A stretch of 64,000 bases of DNA from JALORV01 sp963724365 (GTDB lineage Bacteria; Pseudomonadota; Gammaproteobacteria; Burkholderiales; Burkholderiaceae_F), in assembly GCA_963724365.1 (NCBI GenBank), contig CAVRUR010000002.1, positions 62,001 through 126,000 of the forward strand. The letters run 5' to 3'. How positions within the stretch are numbered: position 1 is the stretch's first letter; every line of letters begins with the position of its first letter. The notes beneath the pieces are model-generated. The model worked only from the letters and a program-made list of their open reading frames with translations, was not told where the DNA came from and did no database searches. Made by a program: the position numbers and the translations under genes. Shown here piece by piece: positions 9,213-17,029 of the stretch.

Positions 9213-10178
9213 TCACGCCATCTGCTGGATTCCGGCGAGCAGCCAGCCGCCTTGACCCCGGGCGGGCTTCACGAGGTTCCACACTTCGGAAACGCGCTCG
9301 GTCTCCCCATCGATCCGCAGGGTGCCATCAAACTTCACGCTTGCGACGTGCTCGTCGGCATTCGACTCGATGCCTAGCAGTTCGGCGTCGAGCGCGACCA
9401 CTTCGGTGCTCGAATGGCCTGCATGAGTACGCAGTTCATGCGTCAGCGCAATGAACATGTCGCTCGTCGTGAACTCCGAGATCTCGTCCAGGTTGTGCAC
9501 GTCCCAGGCCCGCTGCAAACGGGCGAAATGCTCCTTCGCGTGCGTCAGGAAGGAGGCCGTGTCGAACCCGGCCGGAATGCTCCAGCCGGGCTGCGCCGTG
9601 CCCGTCCGCATGAACTGATCCATCGCCGACCCCGGACGCGCGCCCGACATCGGTGGCGTCACTGCCCGCTCTACCGGCACCGGCCGCGGAGCCGGGGAGG
9701 TTTCATAGCCCACATTGGAATACGTACCGGGACTCCGGCCCGACCCTGCGGCCGATGCCGCGGGCTGCGGACCGCGCATCCGCCGCATCACAAAGCCGAA
9801 CAGCATCATCAGCGCGAAGCCGATCAGCAACACCGTGAGGAACATCGTCAGCGCCTCGCCAAAGCCGAGCCAGGAGGCCAGTGCCGCTATACCGAGACCG
9901 ACGGCAAGTCCCATCAACATACCGCGCATCGGGCTCGCCGGCCGCACAGCAGCAGGCGCGCCCGCCGTCGGAGCCTTGGTCGGCGCGGCCTGCTGTGCAC
10001 CGCTTTGCGCGGGCGCAGCCTGTGGCTGCTGTGCCGGTGGCGCGGCCTGGCGCTGCTGCACCTGCGGCGACTGGCGGCCGAGATTCCCGCCACCGCCAAA
10101 GCGGCGCTGCGCCTCGGCATCGAGCGTGACCGTCGCGGCCAACGTGCCGATGATGACTCCTACCATCCACTTGTTCAT
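9213..10178 (-). CDS. Tim44-like domain membrane protein
   Basis: This is a 321-residue protein of unknown exact function. A cleavable signal or first helix (MNKWMVGVIIGTLAATVTL) precedes a Gln/Pro/Ala-rich low-complexity stretch (about 35-80). Two adjacent hydrophobic segments (about 88-130: MRGMLMGLAVGLGIAALASW, ALTMFLTVLLIGFALMMLFG) follow, then a soluble C-terminal Tim44-like domain (about 190-321: FDTASFLTHAKEHFARLQRAWD to GGWLLAGIQQMA). Tim44 domains bind membranes or proteins. Such genes recur next to ubiE/ubiJ/ubiB in betaproteobacteria, so a link to quinone synthesis is possible but inferred. Start ATG 10178 leaves 13 bases after ubiE. Confidence 0.8.
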   Translation of the reverse strand: MNKWMVGVIIGTLAATVTLDAEAQRRFGGGGNLGRQSPQVQQRQAAPPAQQPQAAPAQSGAQQAAPTKAPTAGAPAAVRPASPMRGMLMGLAVGLGIAALASWLGFGEALTMFLTVLLIGFALMMLFGFVMRRMRGPQPAASAAGSGRSPGTYSNVGYETSPAPRPVPVERAVTPPMSGARPGSAMDQFMRTGTAQPGWSIPAGFDTASFLTHAKEHFARLQRAWDVHNLDEISEFTTSDMFIALTHELRTHAGHSSTEVVALDAELLGIESNADEHVASVKFDGTLRIDGETERVSEVWNLVKPARGQGGWLLAGIQQMA

Positions 10179-10191
10179 GCGATCTCCAGAA

Positions 10192-10935
10192 TCAGTAGCG
10201 TGTCCCGACATGCAGCGCACATACGCCGGCAGTCAGGTTGAACCATTGGACGTCCTCGAAGCCCGCGCGTTCCATCATTCGCGCCAGTTCGTCCTGTGGC
10301 GGGTGCATGCGGATCGATTCCGCAAGGTAGCGGTAGCTGTCGCTGTCGCCCGCGAGTTTCTTGCCGAGCCACGGCAGCACGTTGAAGGAGTAGGCATCGT
10401 ACAGAGGGCCGAGCGGCTGCCAAATGCGGGAAAACTCCAGCACGAGCAGCCGGCCGCCCGGACGCAGCACACGTGCCATCTCGGCAAGCGCCAGATCCTT
10501 GTGCGTCATGTTGCGCAGTCCAAACGCCACGGACACGCGATCAAAGTAGGCGCTCGGGAAGGGCAGTTTCTCGGCGTCGCACTGGGCCAATGGCAACGTG
10601 AGCCCTGCATCGAGCAGGCGATCGCGGCCTTCGGCCAGCATCGAGCCGTTGATGTCGGTGAGCCAGACTTCGCCCGCGTCGCCAGCACGCCGCGCGAAGG
10701 CCTTCGCCAGATCGCCCGTGCCGCCGGCGATGTCGAGCACCTTCATGCCCGGCCGCACATTCGCGTGCCGCACCGTGAACGACTTCCAGACTCGATGCAA
10801 CCCGGCCGACATCACGTCGTTCATCAGGTCGTAGCGGCTGGCGACCGAATCGAATACACCTGCAACGCGCGCGGACTTTTCCTCCTCCGCCACCTGTTCG
10901 AAGCCGAAGTCCGCCTTGCGGTCGTGGTCGCTCAT
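10192..10935 (-). CDS. ubiE: UbiE, demethylubiquinone/demethylmenaquinone C-methyltransferase
   Basis: UbiE is a cytoplasmic SAM-dependent methyltransferase that adds the C2 methyl group to the quinone ring. The 247-residue protein has the UbiE/COQ5 signatures: VAGVFDSVASRYDLMNDVMS near the N-terminus, the SAM-binding loop LDIAGGTGDLAK at about residue 67, and RVSVAFGLRNMTHKDLALAE further on. ATG at 10935 is chosen because it gives the usual MSDHDRKADFGFEQV start; the open frame extends further upstream. It lies 22 bases after the DUF971 gene and 13 bases before the Tim44-like gene, so it is probably transcribed with both. Confidence 0.96.
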   Translation of the reverse strand: MSDHDRKADFGFEQVAEEEKSARVAGVFDSVASRYDLMNDVMSAGLHRVWKSFTVRHANVRPGMKVLDIAGGTGDLAKAFARRAGDAGEVWLTDINGSMLAEGRDRLLDAGLTLPLAQCDAEKLPFPSAYFDRVSVAFGLRNMTHKDLALAEMARVLRPGGRLLVLEFSRIWQPLGPLYDAYSFNVLPWLGKKLAGDSDSYRYLAESIRMHPPQDELARMMERAGFEDVQWFNLTAGVCALHVGTRY

Positions 10936-10957
10936 TGCGGTGCTCGGGCGGGACGCT

Positions 10958-11377
10958 TCAGTGATGTCCACAACTCCGGCCAGGGGCAGATACCGGTGTG
11001 GCCGATGGATCGCGGCTCGCCCCGGCCGCCTCCAGTCGCTCGAGGTACTCCGACCAGAGCTGCTCCTGGTTCATGCCGAGTTCGTAGAGGTAATCCCAGG
11101 CATAGATGCCACTGTCGTGACCGTCGGAAAAGGTCGGCTTGATCGCATAGTGGCCGACGGGCTCCAGTTCATTGATCGTGACGTCGCGCTTGCCTTCCTG
11201 CAGCGTCTCCTGGCCCGGCCCATGACCGCGTACCTCGGCCGACGGCGAATGGACCCGCAGGAATTCGAACGGCATCCTGAACGTTGCGCCGTCGTCGAAC
11301 GCGACTTCGAGCACGCGCGAGGCGGTGTGGAGCACGATGCTGGACGGGGAGGGCGCGCTGGGTTTGCTGGCGGACAT
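10958..11377 (-). CDS. DUF971 (gamma-butyrobetaine hydroxylase-like N-terminal domain) protein
   Basis: This 139-residue protein is a stand-alone DUF971 domain. Core features are SRVLEVAFDDGATFRMPFEFLRVHSPSAEV, then EPVGHYAIKPTFSDGHDSGIYAW and DYLYELG. Stand-alone copies are typically found just before ubiE in betaproteobacteria, as here. They have been suggested to act in iron-sulfur or quinone biology, but no reaction is established. It is the first gene of the ubiquinone cluster; the 209-base gap upstream, shared with the divergent pirin gene, should hold its promoter. The frame is intact. Confidence 0.85.
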   Translation of the reverse strand: MSASKPSAPSPSSIVLHTASRVLEVAFDDGATFRMPFEFLRVHSPSAEVRGHGPGQETLQEGKRDVTINELEPVGHYAIKPTFSDGHDSGIYAWDYLYELGMNQEQLWSEYLERLEAAGASRDPSATPVSAPGRSCGHH

Positions 11378-11586
11378 AAGGAGGGACGATCTTCGAAGTC
11401 GCTATTGCTCAGCGACGGATAACGATCGTACACCGCGGTCCCAGTGCGGCAAACGAACTGCGACAACACCACGCGGTCAGCGTAAGTGGCTCTCCAGTTG
11501 CCACTTGATTCCGAAAGTCTCGACCCCCAACTCTGGCCTAATTGGCGAAAATGCTGCGGCGATTCGCTCTCATCGAATGCCCTCCC

Positions 11587-12664
11587 ATGTCGAATAGTCC
11601 TGTCCTGCAGATCAAGCCTCTCGGCTTTCCTTGGGAAACCGCGGACCCGTTCCTGTTCTGCGTGTATCACGACGACGCCTATCCCCGCGGCAACGGACGT
11701 CTCGGTCCCGCAGACTCGCTCGCTGGCCGCGCGATCGGCCAGGACTTCAGTCGCAAGGACGGCTGGAGCATGTATCACGGCGACTCGGTGCCGGGATTCC
11801 CCGCGCATCCGCACCGGGGATTCGAAACCGTGACGGTCGTACGCAAGGGACTCATCGACCACGCCGACTCACTGGGCGCCGCCGCGCGCTATGGCCGCGG
11901 CGATGTGCAGTGGCTCACGACGGGCCGCGGTGTCGTGCATTCGGAAATGTTCCCTCTGCTCGACGACGCTGAACCCAACCCGCTGGAGCTGTTCCAGATC
12001 TGGCTCAACCTGCCGGCCGCCTCCAAGATGTCCGCGCCGCACTTCACGATGTTCTGGGCGGAGGACATGCCCCGCCGCGTCGTGACCGACAGCCGCGGCG
12101 CGACAACCGAGATCGCGGTGATTGCCGGCGCGCTGCGTGACGGTAGCGCGACGTCCGGCAGACAAAGTCGTCGTGCAGCCACTCGCTCCGCCGCCCGATT
12201 CCTGGGCCGCACGCGAGCAGGCCGACATCGCCATCTGGACGATTCGCATGAGCCCCGGGGCGCACTGGCTTGTCCCAGCCGCCAACGCCGGAACGCGTCG
12301 GAACTTGTATCTGTTCAAGGGCGGTCCCGTCACTGTCGGCAGCGAAAAGGTCAGCGACCCTGCTGCGATCGAAGTCCGTGCCGACGTGGCCACGGAACTC
12401 GCCAACGGCAGTTCAGTGAGCGAGTTCCTGCTGCTGCAGGGACGGCCGATCGGCGAGCCGGTCGTGCAGCACGGCCCCTTCGTCATGAACACACAGGCCG
12501 AGATCGCGCAGACCTTCGCCGACTACCAGCGCACGAAGTTTGGCGGCTGGCCATGGCCCGATGCTGCGCCCGTGCACGGGCGTGACGCGGTGCGCTTTGC
12601 GCGGCATCCCAATGGTCACAGCGAAAGTCCGGTCGAACGCGCTGCGAGCGCTGAAGTGAAGTAA
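11587..12664 (+). CDS. Pirin-family protein (one frameshift)
   Basis: This is a bicupin pirin, about 358 residues after restoring one shift. The N-terminal cupin carries HPHRGFETVTVVRKGLIDH and ends with GRGVVHSEM, whose His and Glu residues form the metal site of the family. The region FQIWLNLPAA follows. The second cupin (DIAIWTIRMSPGAHW, LLLQGRPIGEPVVQHGPFVMN) is in another frame, joining near 12137-12150. Pirins act as quercetin dioxygenases or as regulators; substrate and role are not known here. ATG 11587 (MSNSPVLQIKPLGFPW) is the family-like start. It is transcribed divergently from the ubiquinone cluster. Confidence 0.88.
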
Positions 12665-12678
12665 TCCGCTCGGCGGTG

Positions 12679-12700
12679 TCCGGCGCTCGACAGCGCCGGG
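12679..12700. terminator. Hairpin between convergent pirin and dehydrogenase genes
   Basis: CCGGCGCT and AGCGCCGG form an 8-bp perfect stem with loop CGAC, 15 bases after the pirin stop. There is no T-run, so termination is only suggested by its place between convergent genes. Confidence 0.4.
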
Positions 12701-12804
12701 AACCGACTTTCGGATTCACCGTCGACTGAGTTTCAACCCAGTACCGACATCGATGGGTCCCGATTGCGGACGTTCTGGAGCTACCCCAAAGCGGACCGCG
12801 TTCT

Positions 12805-13695
12805 TCAGACTTTGGCCGGCAACCTGATCCCGGGAAAGATCTTGATGACGGCTGAGTCGTCCTCTCTCCCATGCCCGGCCGACGAAGCCTGCATGAACAT
12901 CTGATGCGCAGTCGCCGATAGCGGCAGTGGGAACTTGGTGGCTCGCGCCGTATCGAGGACCAGCCCCAGGTCCTTGACGAAGATGTCGACGGCGGACAAC
13001 GGCGCGTAGTCGCCCGTCAGAACGTGCGCCATCCGGTTTTCGAACATCCAGCTGCTTCCCGCGCTATGCGTGATGACTTCGTAAAGCGCCTGCGGATCGA
13101 CTCCCACGCGCAAGCCCAGCGCCATCGCCTCGGCCGCCGCCGCGATATGCACTCCGGCCAACAACTGATTGATGATCTTCACCTTGCTTCCGTTGCCGGC
13201 GCAGTCGCCCAGCCGGTAAACGTTTGCGGCCATCGCATCGAGCACACGCCCGGCCTTCGCATAGGCCTCAGGTCGGCCGGCCGTCATCATGGTCATCGCG
13301 CCAGCCGCTGCCTTCGCGGCCCCGCCTGAAATCGGCGCATCCAGGTACAGAATTCCGAGGTCCGCCAGGCGCTGTTCGAGTGCAATTGACCAGTCCGGAT
13401 CGACCGTCGAGCACATCACAAAGACACTGCCCTTGCGCATCGTTCGGGCCGCACCGCTTTCGCCGAAGAGCACGCCCTCGGTCTGTGTAGCGTTTACCAC
13501 CACGCTCACGACGATGTCCGCGGCGGCCGCCGCCTCGGCTGGCGTTGCGCACGCCGTGCCGCCTTCCGCCGCAAACGTCTGGGCGATCTCAAAGCGAATG
13601 TCGCAAGCGCGAACATGGAAGCCGGCCCGGCGCAGCGACTGGGCCATACCCAGACCCATCGCACCCAAGCCGATTACAGCAACAGAGTCGCTCAT
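12805..13695 (-). CDS. NAD(P)-binding beta-hydroxyacid dehydrogenase (3-hydroxyisobutyrate/L-threonate dehydrogenase type)
   Basis: This 296-residue protein belongs to the 3-hydroxyacid dehydrogenase family. It has the Rossmann motif VIGLGAMGLGMAQSLRRAGF (residues 5-24), the substrate-loop signature DAPISGGAAKAAAGAMTMM, and the catalytic-lysine helix GNGSKVKIINQLLAGVHIAAAAEAM. The spacing and GAMTMMTAG resemble L-threonate dehydrogenase (LtnD), but specificity cannot be settled: 3-hydroxyisobutyrate and tartronate semialdehyde are also possible. ATG 13695 is chosen; an open frame runs far upstream through the tRNA and is ignored. No typical ltn partner genes lie nearby. Confidence 0.82.
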   Translation of the reverse strand: MSDSVAVIGLGAMGLGMAQSLRRAGFHVRACDIRFEIAQTFAAEGGTACATPAEAAAAADIVVSVVVNATQTEGVLFGESGAARTMRKGSVFVMCSTVDPDWSIALEQRLADLGILYLDAPISGGAAKAAAGAMTMMTAGRPEAYAKAGRVLDAMAANVYRLGDCAGNGSKVKIINQLLAGVHIAAAAEAMALGLRVGVDPQALYEVITHSAGSSWMFENRMAHVLTGDYAPLSAVDIFVKDLGLVLDTARATKFPLPLSATAHQMFMQASSAGHGREDDSAVIKIFPGIRLPAKV

Positions 13696-13780
13696 CTTCG
13701 CCTCACCTGAATCCGAGCGCATGTGGCGCTCTGCGCGACCGCACGTACGAGCGCAACTTCTTGCAAGGGGATAACGAAGT

Positions 13781-13856
13781 TGGCGCGCCTGGCGGGATTC
13801 GAACCCACGACCCCTGGCTTCGGAGGCCAGTACTCTATCCACTGAGCTACAGGCGC
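13781..13856 (-). tRNA. tRNA-Arg (anticodon CCG)
   Basis: A 76-base cloverleaf with CCA encoded is read on the minus strand. The acceptor stem GCGCCTG pairs with CAGGCGC, with discriminator G. The D-arm has AGCTCAGTGGATAGAGT. The anticodon stem CTGGC/GCCAG encloses loop CTCCGAA with anticodon CCG, and the T-arm has GGTTCGAATCC. It decodes CGG, a common Arg codon in this GC-rich genome. Confidence 0.97.
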
Positions 13857-14132
13857 GTGCCTGCGATGCGACTGCACGCCCGGCGCGAGCTGTCGTTCCG
13901 GCGCGCTGGGCACTACCCGGCGCGTGCGCGAGCGTGGGGCGGATGGTAACGGGTTTCGCTTTGTACCGCTCGCAGTTACATGCGCAACCGCTGCCACGCA
14001 GGCGGTCGGGAGAGGCTCGCACGCTATACTTGTGCGCTTCGCGAGGCGATCGTGCCTCGCCGTTTCAGCGCTCTCGATTTCGCACTCCGATCCGCCCCGA
14101 GCAGCGCCGTCGCCCACGCAGCCAGGAGCCCT

Positions 14133-15194
14133 ATGTCGAGCGACCCACACATTTCGCCGATCAAGACGCCGCGTCAGCTGATCACGGTCGTCATTCTGGC
14201 GTTCGTCGTCCCGGTGATCGTGATCATCCTGCTGGCCACGTTCGTGACCGGGCAGAAGGTCGGCGGGGCCGGTACCGATGCGATGACGCCGGAAGCGATC
14301 GCCGAGCGGCTGCGTCCGGTCGGCAGCATTGCTTTTGCCGGCGCTGCCAGTGGCCCTCGCGCCCTCCAGGATGGCGAGGCCGTGTACAAGCTTGCATGCA
14401 GTGCGTGCCACGCCACCGGCGCGGCAGGCGCACCAAAGACCGGCGATGCGGGTGCCTGGGCGCCTCGCCTCAAGCAAGGCTACGACACGCTGGTCAAGCA
14501 CGCGGTCGAAGGTTTCAAGGCGATGCCGGCAAAGGGTGGCAACGCCGACCTCGACCCGATCGAAGTCGCACGCGCCCTCGTCCACATGGCGAACCTGTCC
14601 GGCGCCAAGTTCAAGGAGCCAGTGGCGCCTGTCGCGGCAGTGGCCAAGTCGGGCGTGCGTAGCGGTGAACAGATCGTGCAGGCGTCGTGCGGCAACTGCC
14701 ACACCGAGGGACTCAATGGCGCGCCGAAGATCGGTGACCGGGCGGCCTGGACAAAGCGCGCGTCCATGGGCCTGGACGCGGCGACTTCAGCGGCCATCAA
14801 GGGCCACGGCGGGATGCCGGCGCGCGGTGGAATGGCTGATCTGACCGATGCCGAACTCAAGTCGGCCATACAGTTCATGTTCAGCCGATCGACCGGGGCC
14901 GCAGCCACGGCGACTCCAGTCGCGGCGGCGGCCGCCGCATCCGCCCCGGCGAAGCCGGACGGTGCCAAGGTCTATGCGATGGGATGCAATGCGTGTCACG
15001 CCGCCGGCGTTGCCGGTGCCCCGAAGTTTGGCGACAAGGCCGCATGGGCTGCGCGCGGCAAACTCGGAGTCGATGCGCTCCTCGCTTCGGTCATCAAAGG
15101 CAAAGGTGCGATGCCGCCCAAGGGCGCCGTCGCGAGCGCGAGTGACGCAGAACTGCGTGCCGCCGTCGAGTACATGCTGGCGGCTGCCAAGTAG
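14133..15194 (+). CDS. Tri-heme cytochrome c5-family protein
   Basis: This 353-residue protein has an N-terminal membrane anchor (about residues 17-39, LITVVILAFVVPVIVIILLA) and three periplasmic class I cytochrome domains. Heme motifs are CSACH (89-93), CGNCH (186-190) and CNACH (285-289). Each domain carries the cytochrome c5 pattern G-A-P-K-x-G-D followed later by MP(A/P)(K/R)G, the likely Met axial ligand. Domains two and three are joined by an Ala/Thr/Pro linker (255-275). The likely role is electron transfer to a terminal oxidase or reductase. The start follows ccaggagccct, a fair ribosome site. TATACT at 14025-14030 could be a -10 element. It is followed by a strong terminator. Confidence 0.9.
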   Translation: MSSDPHISPIKTPRQLITVVILAFVVPVIVIILLATFVTGQKVGGAGTDAMTPEAIAERLRPVGSIAFAGAASGPRALQDGEAVYKLACSACHATGAAGAPKTGDAGAWAPRLKQGYDTLVKHAVEGFKAMPAKGGNADLDPIEVARALVHMANLSGAKFKEPVAPVAAVAKSGVRSGEQIVQASCGNCHTEGLNGAPKIGDRAAWTKRASMGLDAATSAAIKGHGGMPARGGMADLTDAELKSAIQFMFSRSTGAAATATPVAAAAAASAPAKPDGAKVYAMGCNACHAAGVAGAPKFGDKAAWAARGKLGVDALLASVIKGKGAMPPKGAVASASDAELRAAVEYMLAAAK

Positions 15195-15215
15195 CTCGGC
15201 AAATTCTTCAAGCGA

Positions 15216-15240
15216 AACGGGCGCTGCGGCGCCCGTTTTC
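15216..15240. terminator. Bidirectional intrinsic terminator
   Basis: ACGGGCGC-TGC-GGCGCCCGT followed by TTTCATTT on the plus strand ends the cytochrome gene. The reverse complement, followed by TTCGCTT, can also end the anti-sigma gene, whose stop is at 15267. Confidence 0.75.
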
Positions 15241-15266
15241 ATTTGCGTCGCCTGGCCGCGCGCCGT

Positions 15267-16004
15267 CTATGGATTGAGCTGCCGGTACACCAGACGCGCA
15301 ATGGTCTGCAGTTCTTCCTTCGGCAAGTCTCCGGCGAGCGCGTAGCCCAGCGGACCGTCGATCCAGTAAAACACGCGCGAGGGTCCGTCTTCGGAATAGC
15401 GGAAGGCCGTCTCGGCATTGGTCGACTCGCGTTTGACCAGCAGCGAGAGGCGGCGGCCCTGCGCGTTCTCGTACATCAGCAGCGCCATCGGCGCAGGGTC
15501 GCTCGAATGAGTCGGCGGCAGCAGCCGACCGCCGAGCAACTGATAGCCCGCGGTCACGAGCGACGGCGCCCGAATCGGTGTCGCCAGCCGCTTCGACAGC
15601 CAGCTGACGAGGTGCTGCTCTTCCGATGCAGCTACCTCGACCGGGTGCCGCACTTCCGGCACATAGGCCGCGTGGGCCAGCGCCACCTCGCGCGCAATCG
15701 GCGGCCGCGAGGGCATCGTGGAAAACCATCCGCGCGCGATGAACCCGAGCGCCACTCCAAGTACCAGTGTTGCCGCCAGACCACCCCAGCGTTGCCAGCG
15801 CACGGCGTCATTCGTCGGAACCTTCAGCGCGTGCGGTTCGTCGAGCACCGGATCGAAGAGGTCGTGCAGCGCCCGGTTCTGCTCTTCGTACGCGCGTACC
15901 CGCGCAGCCGAGGAGGCATCACGCGCGAGCAGTTCCTCCACCTCGCGGCGCTCGGCATCCGTCGACTGTGCGTCGACGTAGGCGTGCAGTCGATCTTCGT
16001 TCAT
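15267..16004 (-). CDS. Transmembrane anti-sigma factor (partner of the ECF sigma gene)
   Basis: This 245-residue protein has an N-terminal cytoplasmic sigma-binding region (MNEDRLHAYVDAQSTDAERR, about 1-60) typical of RsiW-like anti-sigma factors, but without the HxxxCxxC zinc motif. One transmembrane helix (about 76-93, GGLAATLVLGVALGFIARGW) follows, then a periplasmic domain with YQLLGGRLLP and VFYWIDGPLGYALAGDLPKE, a pattern common in anti-sigma factors paired with group ECF sigmas. Start ATG 16004 lies two bases after the sigma stop, so the genes are translationally coupled. It probably holds the sigma factor inactive until an envelope signal arrives; the signal is unknown. Confidence 0.88.
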   Translation of the reverse strand: MNEDRLHAYVDAQSTDAERREVEELLARDASSAARVRAYEEQNRALHDLFDPVLDEPHALKVPTNDAVRWQRWGGLAATLVLGVALGFIARGWFSTMPSRPPIAREVALAHAAYVPEVRHPVEVAASEEQHLVSWLSKRLATPIRAPSLVTAGYQLLGGRLLPPTHSSDPAPMALLMYENAQGRRLSLLVKRESTNAETAFRYSEDGPSRVFYWIDGPLGYALAGDLPKEELQTIARLVYRQLNP

Positions 16005-16006
16005 GT

Positions 16007-16546
16007 CTATTTCACCCGCCACAGAGCCGCGCCGGAGGTAACGGGCGCTCCCTGCGCGAGCAGTAGGCGCAACTGTTCGCGCCCGCGCGCCAGGCGCGAC
16101 ATCACTGTACCGATCGGCACCCCAAGCACTCCTGCAGCTTCGACATAGCTCATCTGTTCGAGTCCGATGAGAAGGATCACCTGACGCTGCTCCTCGGACA
16201 AACGCATCAGCGCAACACGAAGCTCGGACAGCACGACGCCACTTTCGGCTGACTGAGCGGACACCAGTGCGGCGACCGTCGCCGCCGCGGCGCCGTTCTC
16301 GTCGAGCGACTCGGTCGGTCGGGCCGCTCGGGCGCGGTTGACATGGACGTTGTGCATCACTGTGAAGAGCCACGCCCGCAGATCGGTGCCGGGCTGCCAG
16401 AGTGCCCGCTTGCGCCAGGCGCGCTCGAGCGTGTCCTGGATCAGATCGTCAGCGGCTTCACGCTGTCCGGTCAATGCCTGGGCATAGCGCCGCAGGCGCG
16501 GAATCCATCGTTCCGCGTCAGCGGCGCTGAAGCCCGTACCTGCCAT
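16007..16546 (-). CDS. ECF-family RNA polymerase sigma factor
   Basis: This 179-residue protein has the two ECF regions. Sigma-2 (about 10-80) includes YAQALTGQREAADDLIQDTLERAWRK and LRAWLFTVMHNVHVNRARA. Sigma-4 (about 115-165) includes LSEEQRQVILLIGLEQMSY and the helix-turn-helix VLGVPIGTVMSRLARGREQL. It is encoded immediately before its anti-sigma factor. ATG 16546 is chosen; an in-frame ATG at 16588 would place the start inside the upstream lipoprotein gene. The codon at 16546 directly abuts the repeat element at 16547-16569, so the ribosome site would lie within that repeat. Confidence 0.9.
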   Translation of the reverse strand: MAGTGFSAADAERWIPRLRRYAQALTGQREAADDLIQDTLERAWRKRALWQPGTDLRAWLFTVMHNVHVNRARAARPTESLDENGAAAATVAALVSAQSAESGVVLSELRVALMRLSEEQRQVILLIGLEQMSYVEAAGVLGVPIGTVMSRLARGREQLRLLLAQGAPVTSGAALWRVK

Positions 16547-16569
16547 GGCTTTGGCGTGAACAGGCCCTA
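16547..16569 (-). repeat. Half copy of TAGGGCCTG repeat, carrying the stop codon of the lipoprotein gene
   Basis: On the minus strand this 23-base element begins TAGGGCCTGTTCACGCCAA. Its first three bases are the TAG stop of the upstream lipoprotein gene and its last base touches the ATG of the sigma gene. The same leading sequence occurs at 51129 and 54285, in each case also beginning with a stop codon. This copy lacks the second inverted arm. Confidence 0.8.
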
Positions 16570-16960
16570 GCTGCGCGCAAGCCGCCATGCGTTGTTAAAA
16601 CCGTCACCGCGTGCGGTCGCCCGGCTTGCTGTCCTTGATCCACAGGTACAGCGGCTTGCCCTTGTAGGCCCATTGCTTCGTGCCGTCGTCCCGCGTGATG
16701 ATCGTGTAATCGCCCGTGGACTTGGCGTCCGCAGCCGCCAGCAGCGGCGGCCAGCTGGTCGCGCACGGACCGTTGCAGACGCTCTTGCCGCCGCCGGCAG
16801 TGTCCTTGTCAAACGTATACAGCGTCATGCCGGCACTGTTGGTCAACACACCCTCCATCACCTTGGTCGGCGGCGGCGTTCCCATCATCGAGTCCATGGT
16901 GGAACATCCGGCCACACCGATTACCGCAGCGGCGACCAGCACCGCCAGACCTTTGCGCAT
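16567..16960 (-). CDS. Small secreted-repeat lipoprotein (COG4315/Lipoprotein_15 type; one frameshift)
   Basis: The restored protein has about 130 residues. The lipoprotein signal (MRKGLAVLVAAAVIGVAGC) starts at ATG 16960 behind the ribosome site GGAG. The mature part carries one family repeat: LTNSAGMTLYTFDKD, then CNGPCATSWPPLLA and KQWAYKGKPLYLWIKDSKPGDRT. The usual ending GDGFNNAWRLAR is in the next frame, shifted near 16605-16612. Function is unknown. Members are often found with ECF sigma/anti-sigma pairs, as here, so it may be a target of that system (inference). Confidence 0.85.
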
Positions 16961-17029
16961 CACGAGCTCCTGTAGGGGTTGTGCGACCTAAGGCAAACAC
17001 ACGGCTCGGCCGCGTTATTCCACGCCCGC

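Noticed and set aside
13692..14702. Open frames running through the tRNA-Arg gene
   Set aside because: They overlap a clear tRNA cloverleaf on the same strand and show no protein-family features.
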